This document shows positions 22,507 through 34,345 of a DNA stretch of 64,000 nt, one piece after another (position 1 is the first letter of the stretch; every line of letters starts with the position of its first letter). The translations under genes were made by a program, and so were the position numbers. The stretch is from Zhengitettix transpicula (lineage: Eukaryota > Arthropoda > Insecta > Orthoptera > Tetrigidae): the NCBI GenBank assembly GCA_037074705.1, contig CM073591.1, positions 180,011,432-180,075,431 of the forward strand, written 5' to 3'. The notes beneath the pieces were generated by a model. That model did not search any database and was not told the origin of the DNA. It was given only the letters and a program-made list of their open reading frames with translations.

Positions 22507-22847
22507 GCTGTTGGTACAGCCAGGGATGAATCATTAGCATAACCTTTTCGACAGACTTTTCTTTGTGTAAGTGCACAAAGAAATTAGAATGATTGAGGAA
22601 GCATGTTATGAAAGTATGACCAAACACAGCTCCAAGTGGTGTAATTTGAAGCCTTCATGTCCCTAAAACATTATGCACTACATTTCTGAATGCAGTCCAT
22701 GCTCGGTATCGACTTCACTTAAAGTTTCCTCGAATATGTTCTCTGCCATTAATATTCGTACCTATAAAAATGCCAACTTTAAGTTTTTCAGACGTGAAAT
22801 TGACGGAAACTTACCAGCATGGTACTGAAAGCATTTACTGCCCCTGC
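22507..22847. other. unclassified spacer
   Basis: No recognised feature between mariner-4 and the Harbinger element. Confidence 0.35.
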
Positions 22848-22850
22848 TTA

Positions 22851-24329
22851 GGCTAGTATCACACTTACCCGACAACAGTTTAAACTAGATTTTAGCCGGC
22901 CACTGCTCCTTGGTGCTCTCTTCAGATACAGCCAGTTGTCGGTTCGACTTGTATTTCATAATTCTACAAATATGGAGCGTTATAAATTATTCCCTTGCTT
23001 TTAAAGACTAAAATAATTAATGATGCAATAGGTTTGTCCCATGATTATGAAAAGAGACATGTTGGGTGCATTCTGTGTTTACTTTGAGGAGTTGAGAAAA
23101 TTTGAACATAAGTTTTTTAATTATTTTCGTATGGGTTTTGAAAATTTCAACGATTTTCTTACACGGATAGAAAAATCCATTCAACGCCACAACACATCAT
23201 TCAGGGAATGTATTCCCCTAAATAAATGTAGCAATTCACAATCGCAAAATAAACGTAAGTTATATTTATCTGATATTTATTTATTATAATGAAATATAGT
23301 TGCAAAACGTCAGACGTAAAAGAAAACATACAATAAAAATTCAACCACAACTATTCATTTCATCCCTACTTTCGGACATTCAGATGGATTCTAAAATTTT
23401 AAGAAAAATAAATATCAAAATCCGACTGTTTAGTGGACACTCAATGTCAATTCCAAACAGAGTTTTAATTCTCGCGTCACGAGAGTGTAAAAAATGGCGG
23501 ATTTTTCACAGAATTATAAACTTACATCCTTAATTGATATTGTAAAGGCTTGTAAAGTTTTACATAATTTTGTTATTGAAAGGGACGGATACTTTGTCTA
23601 TAACTGGGTTTAGAAGTACGAGAAGTGGATGAGTATGTGGAGGAATTTCAGAAAATAACGTAAGAAACGCGACGATGATTACTTTTTTAACTTATACGGG
23701 CTCAGTAAAGTGGCATTTGTCTTACATTTAATATAGAAGAAAACAAAACTGGCAAAATGTGTGTTTATTAAATATATTTTTTGGAACTACCAGAATTTCC
23801 AAGCTGTTAAACAATTAGTTTTAACAAAATAAATATAGGCATTGTAATGTACTCCCGATATTCCGTTATTTCTTTATCATCCATATTTTTATATCCATTT
23901 CTTAATTTTCTGCAAACTTCTTCGCAAAAATTTCTATTCTGTAACGTGTATTTATGTATTTCTCTACTTTTGTTATACAAAACGAGTTGATCGTGAATTA
24001 AATTTTTTAGTAGTTGTACATCCTCCGTGATGATAATGGAAAAAATTTAAGTACAAAAATATTTTACTTGAACAACGCATATGATGAACCAGGAGGAATG
24101 TAGACTAGACGAATCGGGCCGGGTAGATGTGAAACGCTCCATAACTTAATCCATCTCTAGGCTGACGCACTTGGACTCTGCAGTAGGAGAACCTGGGCCC
24201 CTGGACGACTGTGCGACTGTCCACGACGACACCGTGACGGCCTAGTGTCAAACGTCTCAGAAGTTTTAAACCTTTCTGTAGCGAATCTGATGTCGTTTAG
24301 CTGATTGTCGGGTAAATGTGAAACGAGCC
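22851..24329 (+). mobile_element. PIF/Harbinger element, internally deleted
   Basis: 1479 bp bounded by imperfect inverted repeats of about 33 bp (left GGCTAGTATCACACTTACCC; right, on the minus strand, GGCTCGTTTCACATTTACCC) and flanked by TTA at 22848-22850 and 24330-24332, the 3-bp target duplication typical of PIF/Harbinger. A second TIR-like motif (GGGTAGATGTGAAACG) lies internally at about 24121. The transposase is present only as an N-terminal and a C-terminal piece. Confidence 0.85.
23041..23622 (+). pseudogene. Harbinger (HARBI1-like) transposase remnants
   Basis: 23041-23260 encodes an N-terminal stretch (GAFCVYFEELR, then FFNYFRMGFENFNDFLTRIE, then a TSFRECI stretch) matching the conserved start of Harbinger transposases. 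23450-23622, over two frames, encodes RVLILASR, WRIFHRIINLHP and IDIVKACKVLHNFVI, matching the C-terminal end of the DDE domain. The catalytic core that should lie between is reduced to about 150 bp, so the nuclease triad is lost. A GTAAGT at 23254 resembles a splice donor, but I do not rely on it. Confidence 0.8.
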
Positions 24330-24732
24330 TTAAAGCTCTCACGAATTCCTCCATTAAACCAAGTTTGATGTATATCAACTTGTGTTTCTTTCGCAAGGTG
24401 AAAATGTATATCTGGCTGGCTATGCTGTTGACCCCAATGTTCCGTCCTTGCCCTGGAGGCCCATTCATACTAAAATCAAGGAAATTTGGTGCAGCTTGTT
24501 TGTGTTGCCGAGCAATATTCCAATACCTTAAAATCCTCGCATAAAACTTGTACTGCACACTTCCCAGCAGTAATTTTTATTTATGTTTACCTGTTTCTTA
24601 AACAATCATTCCGAGAACATTTTCACATTACGGAATTTTTACGGTCATTTTTGGAATTTCTCAAAAAATCATTCAGATAGATATATTCATTTCAAAACAA
24701 GAAGCCGTGCATATTAGTGTAAGATAAAATAG

Positions 24733-24985
24733 CTAAATGACATACTAAATGAAGTGATGATATAAAACCACACATCGTTTCTGGAAACTTCGTACCTTTC
24801 GTCTGGTGATTAAAAACACAAGAGTCGTGAGTGACTCATCCACAATGTCCACTTGCGAGCTTTTGAGTTCGTTAACTGAACTGTGCTGTTGCGTTACTCC
24901 TGTTTTAAATCACCTGACGAAAGGTAAAACGTTGTGTGGTATTTATATCATCACTTCATTTTGTTTCACATTTAAGTCATTCACT
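24733..24985. mobile_element. foldback MITE-like element, copy 1
   Basis: Left arm 24750-24815 and right arm 24908-24965 are inverted complements (GAAGTGATGATATAAAACCA against ACCTGACGAAAGGT...ATATCATCACTTCA), with weaker similarity extending outward, around a central segment of about 95 bp. The same arms occur at 33644-33836 and singly at 34228-34290, so this is a dispersed foldback family without coding capacity. Target duplication not determined. Confidence 0.75.
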
Positions 24986-25588
24986 TTTTCTAGAATATTA
25001 CTAATCCTAAAGCTAGAATGAATAAATTATTCACAAAATAAGGCAATATCTTTGTAAATAATATAAACAAAATTATTCATTTTTGAGGCGAACTCTTTGA
25101 TGCCATGACTCACGATTCAGGAAACGCACTTCAACTCAATTTAAGGCAGCACGATTCCTTGTATCAAGTCATTAGAATATCACAGCTCTACTCATCTTGT
25201 GTTTATTCTTTACAATATTGTGAATATATATAATTTAAATAACAATCACTGTGAAGAACAAAGCTAAATGTGATTTGCTAGTTGGGAAGAAGGAGAGAAT
25301 GAAATAATTAGAATCTGAGTAGAGTTTGATACTTAGAGGATAATGTATTGGGTGTTCCATCCTCTATAATACAAGGAATAATGAGAGAGTGGAAGAAGGT
25401 GGAAAGGAAGATGCTACTTTCCGAACAGTTTAAACTATGCTCGTCTTCAGTGAAAGTGATTAAGAAACAGAGATCAGCACAAGGACTCCGAATACTCCTT
25501 AACAAAATAAATCTACTCGTTTGAACTTATTCCAGAGAGACGGCTATCGAGGCTTTCCGATTTGCCTGAAGTATTTGGAACTTGTTGC
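24986..25588. other. unclassified spacer
   Basis: 25260-25500 is purine-rich on the plus strand. A 65-codon minus-strand ORF (25308-25505) shows no motif. Confidence 0.35.
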
Positions 25589-25590
25589 TA

Positions 25591-26755
25591 CGGGGATTGT
25601 TTTTTAAGTCTTGTAAAAATGTCAGAATTTTTTGTTGTTGTTGGAAAATTTTCTTTATTTCCTCGGTTGTTCACGTGTTCCAGCTAGTTTCCAATTTTTT
25701 CAACACATCACAAAAATGGGCTTTGTCAAAGTCTACAAAATACTTCGTCACGGCCTCGATCACTTCTTCAGTGATCCCACCAAGCCAAATTTTCAAGTTC
25801 GGGAACAAGAATAAGTACATTGCTGCTAGGTTTGGTGAATAGGGTGGATGGGATAACCAATTCGAATGCAAACTCGTACACTTTCGAACTTTCAGACTAC
25901 TGCTGTGTGCGCTGGCGCGTTGTCCTGGTCGAACAGAACTTTATTGCCTGCCAATCTTGGTCGTTTCTCAATCAACACCCGTTTAAACGATCCAACAGAG
26001 CAGCATAATACAGCCCGATTATGGTAGTGCCCTTTTCAAAGAAATCTATGAATATTATACCCCTACAATCCCAAAAGACGGTGGCAATCCCTTTTCCGCT
26101 GACAAAACTGTCTTCGCCTTTTACGGTGCCCTTTCACCGGCTTTTGTCCATTGTTTTGACTCTTTTTTGGTCTCTTGATTGTGGCGATGGATCCAATCAT
26201 CGACGGTTACGAATCTCAGCAAAAAAATATTGTTGTGTTGCTAGATTCTGCGTTGAAGTGTTTCTCAGAATCCATTTTTGGTCCAATTCTAACAGACGCG
26301 GACCTATCGCGCCCAAAGCTTTTTCAAGACCAGTTTTTCACGGAGGATAAAATGCACTCGTTTAGCTAAAAAAAATCTACGGCATCAGCTATCTCACGCA
26401 TTTTTAGGCTGCGATCTTCCATTACAATATTGTGAAGTTTTTCTGTTTTCCTGAGTGGTGACCTCAATTGGGTGGCATGAGCGAGTTTCATCTTCTGTCC
26501 TGCGACCTCATTTAAAGAAGTAAATAGTCATTTTTGCAGCAAATGAAAGTGTTTAATGGCAGCGCGAAATTCGGTATTTTTTTCATTGTCTCCGCCGGAC
26601 TACATATCTAACACTGCCAACAATAAACTACGACTGGCAGATGTTTAAAACTTTCAGGAATATCTTTGAAAGGATAATGCTTACCAACAATGGCGCAAAA
26701 GTGAAAAATTTCCCGGTGGATCTAAAAATTTACCTTACTTTTCGAACAACACTCG
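25591..26755 (-). mobile_element. mariner-2, decayed, same family as mariner-1
   Basis: 1165 bp. The left end CGGGGATTGTTTTTTAAGTC and the right end (minus strand CGAGTGTTGTTCGAAAAGTA) align with the mariner-1 termini. TA precedes at 25589-25590, while AA follows at 26756-26757, one mutation from TA. It encodes a transposase remnant on the minus strand. Confidence 0.88.
25620..26610 (-). pseudogene. mariner-2 transposase pseudogene
   Basis: Minus-strand pieces follow mariner-1 order. The first catalytic aspartate survives in VTVDD (about 26200). The second survives in a DQDNAPAHTA segment (about 25910). The third, in the segment equivalent to SPDLSPSDF, reads SPNLAAMYL, so the aspartate is replaced by tyrosine. 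The C-terminal KYFVDFDKAHFCDVLKKLET stretch is readable at 25671-25770. Several frameshifts and stops separate the pieces. Confidence 0.85.
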
Positions 26756-26757
26756 AA

Positions 26758-27495
26758 AATTTATAGGGTCTGCACTGATATTGGCGGCTTAGTTTAAACT
26801 GTTGCTGGAGCATTTAACTTTTTATCGGAACGAATCAGGGATTTACAAATGTCGGGGCCGTTAACACCCCATTTCTTGAAGACGAGCAGATATACACTGC
26901 TCGAAATATAGGATCTTCGTTTCCTCCTTCTTCCAGCCTCTCATGATCTATTCTGCTATATAGACTATGGAACACCCGACAAATTCTTCAGTAAGTATTC
27001 CAACAGCGTTGTCAAGAAACTTCAAATCCAGAACAGAGATTGATAATTGTGTGAAGATTTATTTAAGAAACCGAAGAACGGTCGAAATCAGTAGGGATCC
27101 GTGACAGTTTCGAGAAGTGACTACATACATGAAATGTTAATACTGCGATTTAAAATATATTTTCCTGAGGACCTGGCAGATGCTGCAGCTTATTCCATCA
27201 TCAAACAAGTAATTGTGAAATAGTCAACAAGCACTATTGTTAATAATTTTATGTCAAATGTAGTAATGGGATATTATTCAAAAATTAATTCTCAAAAAAT
27301 TCCAATATATCATTTACATATGAAAAATAAAATATACTTTATTTAAAAAAGTACCCTCTGACATATTACGCAGGATTTAAGGGCATGTTATTTTACCGCA
27401 GACATCTGCCCGGAAGTATCTGCCTCCAGTCTTGAAAATATCAGCCATACGCCGCAGTCATGGAACCCTCATCGCTGTATAAAATTCGTCCCTTT
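26758..27495. other. unclassified spacer
   Basis: No family recognised. Mixed composition to about 27130, then AT-rich. Confidence 0.35.
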
Positions 27496-27499
27496 TCTG

Positions 27500-27700
27500 T
27501 AAGGTTAGAAAATTACATATCCTCGCATAGATAATGTAGGTGAAGAGCACCATGTAAAACGTGGATGTCCCGGGTTCGATTCCCGGTCAGGTTGGGATTT
27601 TTCTATCCTGATCTTTAATTCAACTTCATAGCCTTTACGGCTGAGCTTCGTTTGAAAGAATGTCACATGTTCTTGAATAAAATAAATAATTAGTAAAGGT
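27500..27700 (+). mobile_element. probable tRNA-derived SINE (copy of a second type)
   Basis: A perfect B-box GGTTCGATTCC lies at 27573-27583 inside a closed T-arm (CCGGG ... CCCGG, 27570-27586), preceded by a weak A-box-like stretch AGGTGAAGAGCACC (27538-27551). The 5' acceptor strand cannot be paired, so it is not a working tRNA gene. The sequence continues about 110 bp downstream without tRNA features. The head differs from the SINE at 2586. Confidence 0.6.
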
Positions 27701-28915
27701 GAAAAATAAAATAAAAAATGTATAAATGAAATACGATTAATATGTAAACGAGAATAAACATAATTATATAAATGTTAAAAAACATTAAAAGGAATAACGG
27801 TAATGAGAGAGAAAATATTGTAAATATCAATAAATTTTAACGTGTTATTATTATCATTGACTACATTCTCACTACTTTCTCTAATTTCAACACTGGTACT
27901 TGGGCGACAGAAGACCTCGACCTCATTACAGTACTGAAGAGTTCCCACTGTAAGTTATAGTACTTATCTAATCACTTAATATACTCACGCTATCAGTATA
28001 AAGTTTTAGGAAAAACAGCACACGATGCAATAAAATATTTTAAAATAAATATAAAAATAATTTCCAAAACAAATACTTATACATCTAAGAAAATACGAAC
28101 ATGTACTCACATTACATAAATATTTACATGAATATTCGAAACGTTCTCACGTCAAGCGTTTTAATGCTAAAAGATAGAATCGGTAATCTGGGCTGGAGCT
28201 CTGTCTTTAACAGCCACAAATGTAAATGACCAGGTCTGAGCGTGGGTTCCTCCTACACCTAGCCTCCACTTAAATCTCAGGAGCCTCCAAGCCTTATACG
28301 AATCCAGAAAGAGGCAATAGAAGTAGGTGGAGATCCTTCTCATTTGTTGTGACCAAACCTGACTCTGAGTAATCCGGCAATTTTACTTGTACGACTTGTT
28401 CATTAGCATACATCACACATCTAATCATAGGCAATTTCAAGTTTATAAAGCCATTTGTAGACTATACTATTAGCCCAGTAGCTGTATACTGGATATCGCG
28501 CAAAGGTCGGGTATATTTTTTTCCCATTTTTTTATATTTTGTGGCCAAGTTATACAATTCGAAAGGCCTCGGGAAAATTTTCTGTGGCCTAAAAAATACA
28601 ACATTTCGCACCTCTTTTCAGTTTTTCGTTAATAGCAAAAATATGAAGCATTCTATGGAAAAATTAAGTTCAGTAGTAAATTGTACAGTATAAAATTCTG
28701 CATAGAACTGTGTATTCGAGTACGATATTCGGTCATACGAAGTGGTAGAAATTGTTCGTCAAATTTACGACAGTTTACGTCATATTCAAAATAATTCAGT
28801 TTGTCATATTTCCAGATCGGATATGTCCAAAATGATCCGCAATAAAATAATTTGTCATAGCATAATGGTTTTAGGGAATTTAATTCTCTTTCCAACGAGT
28901 GAAGTGGTTTTAAAA
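27701..28915. other. unclassified AT-rich spacer
   Basis: No coding signature. 28180-28400 is GC-richer without a recognised partner. ORFs at 28653-28946 and 28742-28924 are on opposite strands of the same AT-rich DNA and have no motif. Confidence 0.35.
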
Positions 28916-29445
28916 ATTCTTTGAGAATGGTGGAAAATACGCCCATTTTGCTCTCTGTATGAGACTGGATGCACTAATATTGTGGCGCTGAGGATGGGAG
29001 TGACGATTACCTACGAGAGGGTGAAACTTGTCTTTCGGAGATGATATTAACATGTTGAAGAGTATTGTTTTTCTAGGAGGAAGTAATAGTCCAGCGTTTA
29101 AAAGAGTATCTATATTCTTGTGCAAGGAAGAACGAATAGCAATCAGAACTGCAGACTTTTCTTCCTATTAGAAAAAGAATACTATTCGTATTTTAATACG
29201 CTGTTAAAGAAAATTTTCACCCTGACGTAGGTAATCCTTACTCCCTTCCTCAGCGCCATAATATTAACGCATCAACTCAAGCGATATACAGAGAGCAAAA
29301 TGGCGTATTTTCCGCCATTCTCAATGAATTGTTAAAACTAGTTCATATTTAAGAGTATTGTTTTTCTAAGAGCAAGAAAGAGCGAACCGTTTCAAAAAGG
29401 TTCTATATTATTTTGCAAGGAAGAAATATTGTCAATCAGAACTGG
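28916..29445. repeat. composite of inverted and direct repeats
   Basis: 28916-29025 and 29199-29325 are inverted copies of about 110-125 bp (shared landmarks GAATGG.GGAAAATACG, GCGCTGAGGA.GGGAGT, GGATTACCTACG or its near variant). In addition 29056-29150 and 29351-29445 are direct copies of about 95 bp (AAGAGTATTGTTTTTCTA ... TCAATCAGAACTG or near variant). No known element has this layout, and no coding was found. It could be the remains of a foldback element plus a duplication. Confidence 0.7.
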
Positions 29446-30559
29446 GGACCTGAGTCCGAGAACTTTTGCTATTCTTTCTAAGAGTGAGGTACTAAGTGAG
29501 TAAATATACCACCAAGCCCCTTGATATTTTTAAAATATCAATGACGAACTATGCATTGCCCCGTCCCAAGTCTGGGATGAAGCATTAGGGAAAATTTCAC
29601 ACTTTAAAATAATAATATTAATGGTAACATTAATAAGTTACCAAATAAAATGTTTAGGATAATAAATTAATAATAACAATAATAAAATAGTAATGATAAT
29701 ATCAATTATTAAATGGAACATGATAATATAAAAGTGACTACATAACTTACATAGCATAGTTATTTCACGTAGCACAATTTCTATTAGCATTATGCAAAAC
29801 TTGTCAATGAAGAATGACAATATTATTCCAGATTGATGAACGAAATATTGCATATTGGTTCCAATGGTTCAGCTATTAATGTAAAGAAATACTAATATTT
29901 TAATAGAATTTATGATTCCCTGTTACTGTAATCTATTTAATGTATTTTTAAAAAAATTGTTTCTATTGTTATTTTAAACTTAAGAATACTCTCAACAGAT
30001 TTTTTTTCGCCTGCAATGTGTGGGAAAATAAATTTATGTCCACTAAATTCCACGTAATTACTTGTAAGTAATGTTCAATTAATTGTATTATAAATTATAT
30101 TGTTTGTAAAATCTTGCTTTCTTTGAATTTTTAGAAACACTATTGAGTTATAGAGAACTTTCCTTTATCTGTCCACTTCCTGGAAACTTTAGCTGTCCCC
30201 AACTTTGAAACCTGTTACTGCTGTAAGAAGGAATGTAACTTAAAGCCTGCTTTATATAGTTAAATAATGTCATTCCTAATTTTATCTAATTTATTTAATT
30301 AAAACGTATCTTGACCTGTCTGATATCTACTCAATGTAATGACACATTTAGCCATTATGCTCCCGACTTGTCAGAGATGAAAAATTAATCTGGGATAAAC
30401 TATAAGTAAAAGTAGATGTGTAGCTATTGGACTACCATGATTTAAGTGGCTGATCACTGTTGCCTTGATTTCGGGTGCAATGCTGCTTGGCAACGTTCGG
30501 CTAATACATTCTCGACTGTCTTGTGTAGTTTTTCAGGGATGGAACAAGAATATCTGTGT
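29446..30559. other. unclassified AT-rich spacer
   Basis: No ORF of interest or repeat partner seen. A minus-strand ORF at 29638-29853 is low-complexity hydrophobic and due to AT bias. Confidence 0.4.
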
Positions 30560-32718
30560 GATGACTCTCTCGCGAGGCAAACTTAAGACCACACAGACAC
30601 TGGCAACAGTTCGTAGAGAGGATGGCACCACTACGGTGGGCTGGCAGGATACGGCAGACACGATCCTCCGCACATTAGCCCCGGCTCATGATGAGGAGGA
30701 AGATACTGCGTATAATAGAGCCACAAGAGAACGTTGGAGCACGTGGAAGGAAGACGGAGTCCCAGACGACGTTATAATTACTGAGGCAGAAGTAAAAACT
30801 GCCATTAAGCGATGCAAAAGGGGAAAAGCAGCTGGCCCAGATCGAATACGGATCGAGGTCCTCATAGAGACAATCGATACAATTACCCAGCCACTTACGC
30901 AACTCTTCAACTTGTGTTTGCGGGAACACAAGTTCCCCGACATATGGAAGGTTGCAAAGATGGTACTCATTTATAAAGGAAAAGGGAAGGACCCGGCCGA
31001 CCCAAGATCCTATCGACCGATAAGCCTCTTGTGCACAATGGGTAAAGTGCTAGAGCGGATCATCGCTAGTAGGCTAGCCACAGCGTTTGAAAACGTAGGA
31101 GGACTTGACGATCGGCTTCCGTCAAAAGAGGTCGACTACAGACGCAATAGTAAAGGTGCTAGACTGCGTGCGGGGATCCGACTCGAAGTATCGAATGGCG
31201 ATTCTGGTCGACTTCACGGGCGCTTTCGACAGTATGTGGTGGCCTGCGCTGCTAGAAACCCTACTGAGTAGGGGAGAAGACCAGCATATGCGGATCTCCA
31301 TAATATTGGACTACCTGAACGGTAGGTCCGTTGAGCTAAGTACCGTACAGGGAACAGCGACACAGACAGTTGAACGAGGTTGCTCGCAGGGTTCGATATT
31401 GGGGCCTACCCGTTGGAATATCTACGTGGATACACTGCTTACAGAGCTAAGAGAATCGCCAGAAGTCACGATTGCAGTTGCGTATGGGGATGATCTAACG
31501 GTAGTCGTGGAAGGTGCTTCCAGGACAATCATCGAGGAAAAGGAGACGAAAGTCCTCGAAGTAATCGATGACTGGTGTAACAGGGCAAAGATGTCCTTGT
31601 CGGTCGACAAGACGCAAGCGATTGTCTTCGGAAAGTCGCTGGCTCGCCTTCCAATCGTGAAATACAAGGGTCCCACCATAGCCCTAAAGAGGAAAGCGAT
31701 TTACCTGGGCGTGCTTCTAGATCAGATTATTTCAAAGCTATATTGTCTAAGGCAGTTAGGACAATACACCAGCTAGTCCGGATAGCACGGAGAGAGTATA
31801 GAATCACGCCAACCAAGCTTTTGATTTACTACAGGGCAGTCTTTGAAGCCATGTGCATGTACGCAGTTCCGGCCACATCAAAGGTGGTGACGAACTCCCT
31901 CGTACGTAAGCATCTGCTAGTAGCACAAAGAAGGGTTCTCCTCCGTCTCCTGCGAACCTACAGCACAACACCTGTGGAAGCTTTACAAATCATCAGTGGG
32001 GTTGCACCTCTAGATCTTACTGCTAGGAGTAGAGCAGCGACCTACTGGCTCAATAAAGGAGATGTGCGAAAGGTCTGGGAGCTCACGGACGTCAGTGTAA
32101 ACACAGTCGCCGGTATTAACGAATGGACAACCCGGACTTGGTCACGAGCCTGGCAAGTGACCGAGAAAAGTGAATGGACGAAACGTGTTTTCCCGACTCT
32201 TGATGACAGGCTCATTCTCCCGAAAATTTAGCACACGAGAGAGTTGGTCCGCTCCCTCAGCGGACACGAGCCTTATAAGGCTAAACTGTATTAGGTCGGC
32301 AAAGCAGTCGATCCAACCTGCAAATGCACGTGCTGTTAGAGTGTCCCCTCTGGGAACATCTCTTCAGCGCAACTCGCGAAGTTGGACTCCAAGTCGCACT
32401 ACGCGATAAGGACCAACTAGGCTCCCTTATTGAGGCTCTCAGGGTTCTAGAGAAGGAAAAACAAAGTATGGAGGGATACACGTTTCGAGATCCATTTCAC
32501 CATTTTATAGGACGGTGAAAATCCCCCACTACCCACACGTGGGTGCCTACACCGAGTAAACACACCCCGGGTGTTTACGGGAGGGCAGATCTATGGTCTG
32601 AATCCTCCCTGGTATAGAGACCAGCGGTAGAGGCTTTTCCTCTGAGGGTCGGAGTGCCCACGCAAATTAGTCAAGTAGCATCGTATCTTCACACATAACC
32701 TAATGAGGAGGAGGAGGA
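30560..32718 (+). mobile_element. 5'-truncated R1-clade non-LTR retrotransposon
   Basis: About 2.16 kb containing the RT and C-terminal part of ORF2, then a 200-bp 3' untranslated region ending in a GAGGAGGAGG run near 32718. The endonuclease and ORF1 are missing, the usual 5' truncation of target-primed reverse transcription. Its base composition is clearly less AT-rich than both flanks. R1-clade elements are arthropod retrotransposons, many of them target-specific. No 28S rDNA is visible beside it, so it is either a non-specific R1-like lineage or a misplaced copy. Target duplication not identified. Confidence 0.85.
30571..32518 (+). pseudogene. R1-type ORF2 (reverse transcriptase and C-terminal domain), frameshifted
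   Basis: Frame 1 (30571 to about 31095) carries GKLKTTQTL, GKAAGPDRI and LIYKGKGKDP...SYRPISLL. A shift at about 31095-31105 leads to GFRQKRSTTDAI, LVDFTGAFDSMW (motif A), CSQGSILGPTRWNIY (motif B), VAYGDDLTVVV (motif C, Y-G-D-D), SVDKTQAIVFG and YLGVLLD. A shift at about 31730 leads to the C-terminal region (KAVRTIHQLVRIARREYRIT and on). A stop at about 32229 interrupts the approach to the zinc-finger region, and after a further frame change the last 64 codons (ending FHHFIGR) stop at 32518. Motifs are well kept but the gene is broken in at least four places. Confidence 0.88.
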
Positions 32719-33284
32719 GGTTATGGGATCATGGAAGAAAACAGCACGCTATTATATTAAAGTACATTCGCCCTGTAAAACCGACAAGGCATTAGACGGA
32801 GTTATAAGACTAAATGACTAAAAAAATGTCCCTCCGGCCTCAAACCCTGGCTACTTTTGGATCCATTTGGTTTTCTATTGTCGTTTTTTTTAAAAAAAAT
32901 TACAAATCACAGGTTGTGGGCGTTATGACGTCGTCGTTATTGTCAGCTAATTTGTCAATAGAATGATTGATGCAATGAATTAATTTACGGAAGTATGTAT
33001 ATCCATTTAAAGCACTGGTTCCAAAACTGGTGTATATCAACCGCTAGGGGTCGAATCCGAAATGCAAGGGCTCCCATGTAATCGAACTCAAAAATTGGGG
33101 GTTCACGAGATGTAAATATGGGAGTTCACGAGAATGGATCCCAGATAAGCAGATCGTGTCCGATATTTTTGGCTTTCCAAAATTGGAATAATTTACATAA
33201 TACATAGGGTACCTATATACTGCGTTTTATATTATTTCGAAAAATTCTGTGATTATTCATGTATACATGTTTTGTTAAACTGAT
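32719..33284. other. unclassified spacer
   Basis: No family recognised. Short A/T runs around 32885-32900. Confidence 0.35.
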
Positions 33285-33400
33285 TATTTATCTAAAGGTT
33301 GTTTTAAATTTTCAAAATGTTCTTTAATTCTGGTTCGAAGCTTACGCTTCGTTTGACCGATATAGCAGGCTGTAAAATACAAACACTCAATTTTTCCATA
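33285..33400 (-). pseudogene. Penelope-like GIY-YIG fragment
   Basis: Minus-strand frame reads TACYIGQTKRKLRTRIKEHF followed by ENLKQPLDK and a stop. The Y-I-G-Q-T and R-x-R-x-K-E-H pattern is the core of the GIY-YIG nuclease of Penelope-like elements. About 40 codons survive. Confidence 0.7.
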
Positions 33401-33643
33401 TGTCATTAACGCAGGGAAAAAATTGAAGTAACGCATTGAATACTAGTTTATTTAAGCATATTTGATAATAAAATAACGAGAACTTTAACCGATTACTTCT
33501 TCACACTGAAGTAAGTTGCCCGTCACAAGTCTTGTTTTTGACAAGATTTTTTTCACTTTTTTAGACAGTTTCTGAGTTTTTGGATGATAAAGATCCAATT
33601 TTAAAAGTAAATTTCCTTAAAATGAAAAATTTACGTCTGATTG

Positions 33644-33836
33644 ATTCAGACAAAAAAAGTGATAATATTAATACCACCCAACGTTTCTAGGATTCTTGTG
33701 CCTTTCGTCAGGTGCGATGGTGTCAGCTGACAAGTACAGTTGTATCGCTCTACGCTCTTCTTTTCACCTGACGAAAGGTACAAGGATTCTAGAAACGCTT
33801 TGTGGTATTTATATTATTACTTTTTTTGTCTGAATT
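33644..33836. mobile_element. foldback MITE-like element, copy 2
   Basis: Arms of about 70 bp (33644-33715 and 33765-33836) are inverted complements around a loop of about 50 bp. The outer ends are ATTCAGACAAAAAAAGT and its complement, and the inner ends CTTTCGTCAGGTG and CACCTGACGAAAGG. Same arm sequence as copies at 24733-24985 and 34228-34345. No coding. Confidence 0.85.
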
Positions 33837-34227
33837 GGCTATCTTTCTTATTCATTAAATTTACTTAAGTGAAAACCAGACGTTGTTTATTTAACAGATT
33901 TGCTAATTAAATTTGATGAGGTTTATTTGAAGTTGCAGGGTAACAATCTAAATTCGATAAACCAAAGTTCATCATTTCAGATGCACTTGTCAGAATTAAG
34001 CTAATGAAGGAAAATATTGCGCGGAGCGAACTTTCCCAATTCCCTGACAAACTGTCACGTTTATGATATTTCAGCATTTAAATATGCTTCACACATACTT
34101 TGAAATTAGGTTTGAGGAAATACCCCTATGGATTTCGATCCATACGGTGACATTGAAGATAAGGTTGTCGTATTCCAAGAAGAACTTATCGGAATAAGTA
34201 ATAAGAAAGATAGCCAAATACAGAATA

Positions 34228-34345
34228 AATAAGTGATAATATAAATACCACACAACGTTTCTGGAATCCTTGTCGCTTTCTTCAGGTGCTAAGAAGAGCC
34301 TAGAGCGACACAACTGCACTCGTCAGTTGACTAACTCAAAAGCGA
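34228..34345 (+). mobile_element. foldback MITE-like element, single arm
   Basis: AGTGATAATATAAATACCAC through TTCTTCAGGTG repeats the left arm of the foldback family, followed by about 50 bp of its central part. The right arm is missing, so this is a half element. Confidence 0.7.

Noticed and set aside
23250..23262. An intron starting at GTAAGT in the Harbinger remnant
   Set aside because: A single donor-like hexamer with no supporting acceptor or conserved exon boundary. The region is already deleted and degenerate.
27538..27590. A tRNA gene
   Set aside because: The T-arm and B-box are good, but no acceptor or anticodon stem can be formed. A tRNA-derived SINE or tRNA pseudogene fits better.
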